This document shows, in pieces, positions 58,061 through 64,000 of a DNA stretch of 64,000 nucleotides. Source of the stretch: Hirsutella rhossiliensis (lineage: Eukaryota > Ascomycota > Sordariomycetes > Hypocreales > Ophiocordycipitaceae); assembly GCF_020360975.1 (NCBI RefSeq), contig NW_025408668.1, forward strand, positions 124,001 to 188,000, read 5' to 3'. Position numbers and translations under genes: made by a program. Every line of letters starts with the position of its first letter. The first letter of the stretch is position 1. Below the pieces are notes generated by a model that had not been told where the DNA came from, searched no databases, and saw only the letters and a list, made by a program, of their open reading frames with translations.

Positions 58061-61000
58061 GTGGTTCCTAGGTATTTTCCTCTAGTCCGTATCCCTTTTA
58101 CTTAATAAGGTATTCTTATTGCTAACCTTGTTTTCTTATGTCTAGTATTTATTCTGCTTTATATTCTTAATTGTCGTCGACTTCGATTTTTTCCTATAGT
58201 TTAGCGTTTCGTAGCGCTAGTTCTAATAATATGATATAAAATATCGGGTATATCCGTATTATTATTAGTAGCGAAAGTTCGTAGTTAACTTTTAAAATAG
58301 TTTTCTTAACCTTAAACGGTCTAAGTTTCTTAAAATCTAATTTATTGCTTAGTCGTTTTATTTTAATGTTTCGTCGTACGAGGTAGACTATATCTCCCTC
58401 TCGAAAGATTAGTCCCTATAATCTTTTCCGATTATAGTAAGTAGACATTCGTTCTCTAACGAATTAAAGTTCTTATTATATTTCTTTATATAATTTTTAT
58501 AGCTAATCTGCTTATAGTATCGCTCGTTCCGCTTATAGTCCTTATTAAGTGACCTTAAATGCTTCTAGGTTATATCTATAATTAGCATATGCTAGTAAGA
58601 GCTTAGTTATTTCCGTGACTAAGCTATTATAAGCTAGTTACGCTATTAGTAGCTATTTAACCTAATCGTTTTATTCGTAGCTAATATAGCATCGTAAATA
58701 TTATTTAAGCGTTTAGTTAAGTCGTTCTATTTATCTATCTATTTATAGGTAATAAGCTATACTAAGCTTATGTTTCGTTCCTAATTATACTATAAGAGCT
58801 TGCTAAAATTTAGCTATAAACGTGCTTCCTTTATTAGAGACAATCTTATTCGGTAGTCCGTAATTACTAATAATTGTTTATAGGAATATATATACTAGCT
58901 CTTCCGTATTGCTTACTTCTTTATATAGTAAAAAGTACCTATACTTCGTTAGTCTATTAGTAATAATAAATATACTATCGTACTTAACGTTAGTTATAGG
59001 TTCTTTTAATAGTAGTAGCTTTATAATATAGTCGAAAGCTATCGAATCCTATAGTTTTTCTAGTATTAGTAGCGGTTGCAATTCTCTATATAGTTTATAT
59101 CGTTTAGCCTTACTTCGTGCGTAAAGTTTATATTCTTTAATAACTTATCGTACTACTTCTTTAAGCTATAGGAAGTTATATTATCGTTTAATCCGTTTTA
59201 TTATTCTTCGGATTCCTTAGTATCTATATATTAGATATTCGTATATATCTTATATAACTTTGTCTCGTAATTCTAGTAGTATCTAGATTTTGTTTTTATA
59301 TATTAGAACTTCTAAATATTCTATATCGTATCCGTTTAGTACTTTATATTCTTTTATCTATTTTAGGATCTTCTAGTAAGTCGAGTCGTTAGGTTATACT
59401 TTAAATATTATATTTAGCTGTCGTTGCTAGTAGTTCCCGTTTTCGTTGATTTCTAGGAGCTGTCCTTCCGCTATAGGTGCTCCTATATCGTAGTTACTTC
59501 GTCGACTAAGGGCATTAGCTCGACCGTTTTCTATTCCTTTTCTATAGATTATTTCGTAGTCGAATTCTAATAAGTATTCGGCCTATCGGATCTATTATCC
59601 GTTTAACTATTGCGTTATTATAAAATATAAGATATTCTTATAGTTTATATAGACCTTAACTTTATATTTACTTCTAAGAAGGTAGTATCGAAATTCCTTA
59701 AAAGCTTAAATAATTACGAGGAATTCTTTATCGTAGATAGGGTAATTAAGTTCTACGCTATATAGCTTTTTCGAGTAAAATACAATTAGTCGTAGTCTTC
59801 CTTCCTTATCTTTTTATCCGATTTATACTCCTAGAGTAAAGTCTAATATATCGGTTTCGAGTTCGATTTATCGTTTTAGATCGAAGGTAGTTAAGACTAG
59901 TTCTTACGTAATCGTAGTCTTAATATATTTAAAAGCTTCGTTAGCTTTATCGTCCTATATAAATTCTTTTTCCTTCTTCGTTAAGTCATATAGTAGTACT
60001 ATAATCTTTCTAAAATCTTTAATAAATCGTCGGTAGTAATTTATAAATCCTAGGAAACTTTATACGTCCTTAACGTTCTTTAGCGTTAGCTATTCTTTAA
60101 CTAAGTTAATCTTATCTTATTATATCCGTATCTCTCTTAGTAAGATCGTATATCCGAGGAAGTCTACTTCCTATATATAGAACTTACTTTTCTTTAGTTT
60201 AACTAGTAACTTCGCATTCTAAAGTACGCGGAGTACCTTATAGACGTGTTCCTTATATTCTTCTAGGGTGTCCGAGAAGATTAGGATATTATCTAGGTAT
60301 ACTACTATAAAGATATCTAAGTATTCGCATAGGATATTGTTAATTATCTATTAGAAGGTAGCTAGTGCATTTATAAGTCTAAATAGCATTACTAGATATT
60401 TAAATAGTCCGAATTTCGTTCTAAAGGCTATTATCTATTCGCGTCCCTTTTTTATACGTATTAAGTTATAGGCGCCTTTAAGGTCGAGGGCTATAAACTA
60501 TTTTTTGCTATATAGTCGATCTTATAGTTCCGATATAAGCAGTAATAGTATTCGGTCCTTTATTATAATATTATTTAGGCGTCTATAGTCGATAACTAGT
60601 CGTAGCTTGCCGTTTTTCTTTAAAATAAATATAACTAGATAGCTTACTTCGGATATTAATATTCGTATATATCCTTTTCGTAGATTCTCGTTAAGGTAGT
60701 CGCGTAGCGTTTATAGTTGCTTTTCGTTTAGGTTATAGATTTTATAAAACGTCGGCGTTATTCTATCCTTAAGATAAATTTCGTGGTCCTATTAGCTATA
60801 TTTAGGTAACCCTATCTCGAGTTCTTCCTTAAAGAGTTTATTGTATTTTCGGTATTCCTAGGGGATATTCTTTATTCTATCTTATAGGCTTTATTCTTTC
60901 TTTTAAGAGCTGGTTTCTCTTAACTCGAGCTCTTTATTAATTTATCTAAGGTCTTTCCTTAGAGTAGTAATAACTCTTCGGATCTTTATATTATATCCTT

Positions 61001-64000
61001 TGTTCTATTTATATCGGATGCTAGGTTATATAGCCGTGTTAGTTAGTACGTAGGTCTTATTAGTCGATTTTATTATATCCGACGGTTCGGTTGCTGTTTT
61101 TATTTATATCGCTAAAGCCCGTAATAATTTACTTAAATGGTTATCCCTTTTATCCTATTTAGTAGCTAAATTATCGTAAAATTTTACTTTCTCCTAAATC
61201 TACTAGTCCTAGAAACTTACGTCTTCGTTCTAACATAGCTAGCTAGTTTTCTAGTTAATTAGTAGGTTGCTCTCCTATAGCTATAGAAGCCCTAATATAA
61301 GGTTATGTTCTCTAATATCTATAATATCGAAGTTAACTTATTCGTCGTAGCCCTAGATATTAATATCGAGGTGATTAATCTCTATATTAATAATTCCGTT
61401 ATTATAGTTAAAGGCCTCTCCTTCGATATTCGTAAGTTTATATAGATCTATCTTATATCTCTATATAAGTCGGTAACGATTAACGACTCTAGGTAAAACG
61501 TAATTGCCTATCGCGCCGTAGTCTAAAAGTATACGTACGTAATATCCCGCGATTTAGATATCTAATACTATTTAGTCGCTATAGCTTGCCGTTGCTATAT
61601 ATAGGGTCCTTAGATCTTATTATATCGTGCTAGTCTATAGCCCTTTTATAGATAGCGTACCTCGTTTTTTACCTAGTCCTTATTCGTTTTATTTAGGTAT
61701 TCTTCTTCGATTTATTATTAATATCGTTTCTTTACGTTTTTATTACGTAGTATTATATTAGAGCTTAAGAGACTGATTTCTTATAGCTAATCGAAGATTT
61801 CTTATTTCTCGACGCTATATCGTTTATATTATACTGCTTCGCAGTTAATTGCGTACTATACTTCGCAATTCTATTCGTTTTCGTACTAAAGGTTAAGTTT
61901 TCGTTCTATGTCTTTTTGTTTTTTACGTAGTGTTTCCGTGTTAATTCTTCCTTAGTCGAATACGGCTTATAGCCTTCGTACGTATTGCTAATAATCTTTT
62001 AGTATACCGTTATATCGTTTATACTATGCTTATACTTTTTCGTATTTATAAACTCTATAGTTCGGGTATATATATTTATTATAATCTTCTTCGTCGCATT
62101 TAACTCGTTACGTAAGTCTTTAGAAGATTAAGGGTTTAGATATCTTAGAGCGAGTAGCGTTATACTATTCTTCTATTTTAGCGTGTTTATAGATTTCGTA
62201 TATCTCCGAAAGATATCTCGTTAATAAACCGTAATTATCGCGGTATTTAAGTAGCGTGCCGTAATCGGGTTCTAATAATATAACTTAGTCGTTCGGGTAG
62301 CGTTAATCGATTTTCTAGTAGTCTAGTTCTATACTTAAGTAGGGTTTCGAAAGTACTTATCCCTCGAACCTAACCGGGAAGGCGTCGTGTCGTGCCTTTA
62401 TCTAGAAGTATATTATATAATCTAGGTAAACGTATAATATCTATAAAATATACTTATAGTGCTTATAAGTAAGTAGTATTTATAGATCGTCTCTAAATTC
62501 TCCTCGTAGTTACTATTCTCGTTATAGAGCTATAAAGGTATCGACTACGGCGATAGCTATAGCGTAGTCTCCTCTACGTAGTGCCGGTTAATATCGAATT
62601 AGTATAGCTTATTAGTTTTCCGTGAGAATTTAAGGTGTTTATTAGGTTCTAATTTTAAGCATTTCTTTAAATTCTTCGAAGTATAGAGCGTGTTCTCTAA
62701 TCGTAGCATTCTCCCTTAGTAGCGAGGGTAGTAGTATAAGTTCGTTCTCGTCTTCCGTTTCTCTAGGTATTTCTTATTCTTTAGAGCTTATATCGTCGAC
62801 ACTTCGTTGTCCCTCTTTAGGTTATTATCTAAGTTTCGTAAGTATAAGGGCTACGTCTATATCTTCTTTATTATATTGTTTATAGACTGCCTATCGTTAT
62901 TATCGATTTTTATTTCGTATGTCTTCCTAGAATCGTTTACCGTTCTTCTTAATCTAGTCTTAGGAGACTCCTTTAAGATAGGGGTGTTCCGGTTCTGCGA
63001 ATTTAACTTATTTCTATATTTTAGGATCCCTTCGTTATATTATTATAAGGGTTTTCTTTAGTAGCTTTAGGAACTATCCGGTACCGTTTTTATCGCTTAA
63101 GTATACCGTATATTCGTCGTCGTAGTATATAGTCTAACTAAGGAGTTTATACTTTAGTTCTTATCTATTAGTAGCGTTTAGGTGTTTCTTACCTTCTAGG
63201 GCTAGTGCCTAGTAGGTTTTCTTCTCCTTACGAGGTTGTCTATATTCTTTAGAGTAATATCTAAGTTTCCCGTAGTTAAAATACTTTCCTTTGCTTTTCT
63301 ATATTATATCTAGATCTATCTTACCTAGGTTAGTTATATAGGCGTAGGTAATAGGAGTTTCGCGCTTCTTTTTATAGTTAGCGCGTCGGTTAAAGTTATT
63401 CCTATAGGAAGGGTTCTAGTTTCCTCTTCCTTATTTCTTTTCTTAGCGTCGCGCGTACTATCTATCGTCGATTCGTACTACTATAGTAATATAGTCCGAG
63501 AGGTTATTAGGTCGATTTTCCTTATAAAGCTCGTCCTTAACTTCTTCTTTAAGCCCGTCGTAGAATCGTGATATAAGAGGTTCGTCGTCCTAATTAAGCT
63601 TTAAGGTAACTTATCGGAACTTAGTAGTATAATCCGATACTAAGATCCTTTATCGGAGTTCTCGAAGTTTCTATTTAGCTTCTCGTTCCTCGTCGGTTGT
63701 TCTAAATACCTTCGTAATAGCTTCCTTAAATCCTTAGAAACTAGCAAAGACTTCGTCTATCTCGTTATCTTATCGCGCTAGTTAGTTATCGAGAAAGTCC
63801 CTTATAATAGGTCTAAACTAAGCGAGTGCCGTTCTAGATAAACAATTTCCTATATAGAGTACCTTTTCGACTAGGTCTAAGAGTTTAGTAGGATAAAACT
63901 AGTAGTAGGCCTTAAGTTAGGTAAGAAAGTCTTAAAGCGTGCCGTAAGTACCGTCGAATAGTCCTAGCTGTTTTAGTTTAACTGCTTCTCCGAGGTCCCT
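58061..64000 (-). mobile_element. Ty3 copy B gag-pol, less mutated, continues beyond window
   Basis: Near-collinear with element A at an offset of about 48,024. Integrase is at about 58,450-59,500, RNase H at about 59,600-59,900 and RT at about 60,080-60,780. A gag CCHC relic lies near 63,255-63,300. Many more TGC, CGT and TCG triplets survive than in copy A, yet frames are still broken. The 5' LTR lies outside the window. Confidence 0.85.

Noticed and set aside
62807..63061. 84-codon hydrophobic plus frame
   Set aside because: Lies opposite gag/pol of copy B; Phe/Leu/Ile richness comes from TpA- and T-rich RIP composition.
1..64000. CRISPR arrays, bacterial operons, rRNA or tRNA genes
   Set aside because: The window is clearly fungal; no regularly spaced repeats, rRNA or convincing tRNA cloverleaf was found by eye (a tRNA scan was not possible).

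Overview
This is a window from a filamentous ascomycete, most likely a Sordariomycete and possibly Hypocreales (inferred from gene content and style). Short 49-79 bp GT-AG introns and fungal families (GABA-permease-like APC transporter, fungal rhodopsin-domain protein, Eme1, Atl1, long fungal kinesin) occupy one GC-balanced island. The rest is transposon wreckage altered by what looks like very strong repeat-induced point mutation (RIP). In the wreckage CpA and TpG are almost eliminated, TpA dominates, glutamine and tryptophan codons have become stops, and most ATGs are gone. That is why almost no open frames exist there.

Layout. 1-17.5 kb: a stack of retroelements. First comes a plus-strand Ty3/gypsy chromovirus pol (about 1-4,060) with an antisense frame behind it. 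Next is a minus-strand Ty3 relic (5.8-8.8 kb, apparently continued at 16.6-17.1 kb). A nearly complete minus-strand Ty3 element, 'A' (8,783-16,635, about 470-bp LTRs), lies inside that relic. 17.5-43.4 kb: the gene island. It carries an APC permease (-), a rhodopsin-domain membrane protein (+), an SDR oxidoreductase (-), an alkyltransferase-like protein (+), a 1,711-residue kinesin (-), Eme1 (+), a histidine phosphatase (-) and a secreted beta-propeller-like protein (+). 43.4-64 kb: a second stack. It holds an unassigned relic, a Ty3 copy 'C' split by a complete Ty1/copia element with 477-bp LTRs and a GTAAT target duplication, a 5'-proximal piece of a Tad-like LINE, and a less mutated Ty3 copy 'B' that runs off the window.

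The island genes do not form one pathway. Two serve DNA repair (Atl1-like, Eme1), one the cytoskeleton, and one is a transporter that shares a divergent 583-bp upstream region with a membrane sensor-like gene. The last gene beside the right-hand repeats resembles Tri14-type secreted proteins but has no biosynthetic cluster around it.

The most notable observation is in the retroelements. Copies A, B and C, and independently the chromovirus at 1-5 kb, each carry an extra reading frame on the strand opposite to pol, between pol and the 3' LTR. Once the TGY-to-TAY changes expected from RIP are allowed for, all four show the six-cysteine spacing of a fungal Zn(II)2Cys6 binuclear cluster (C-x2-C-x6-C-x8 or 11-C-x2-C-x6-C). 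In A, B and C a charged, probably helical region follows. The frame is conserved between copies whose DNA has diverged, which suggests a real antisense gene. All intron positions, LTR edges and family assignments were read by eye and not computed.
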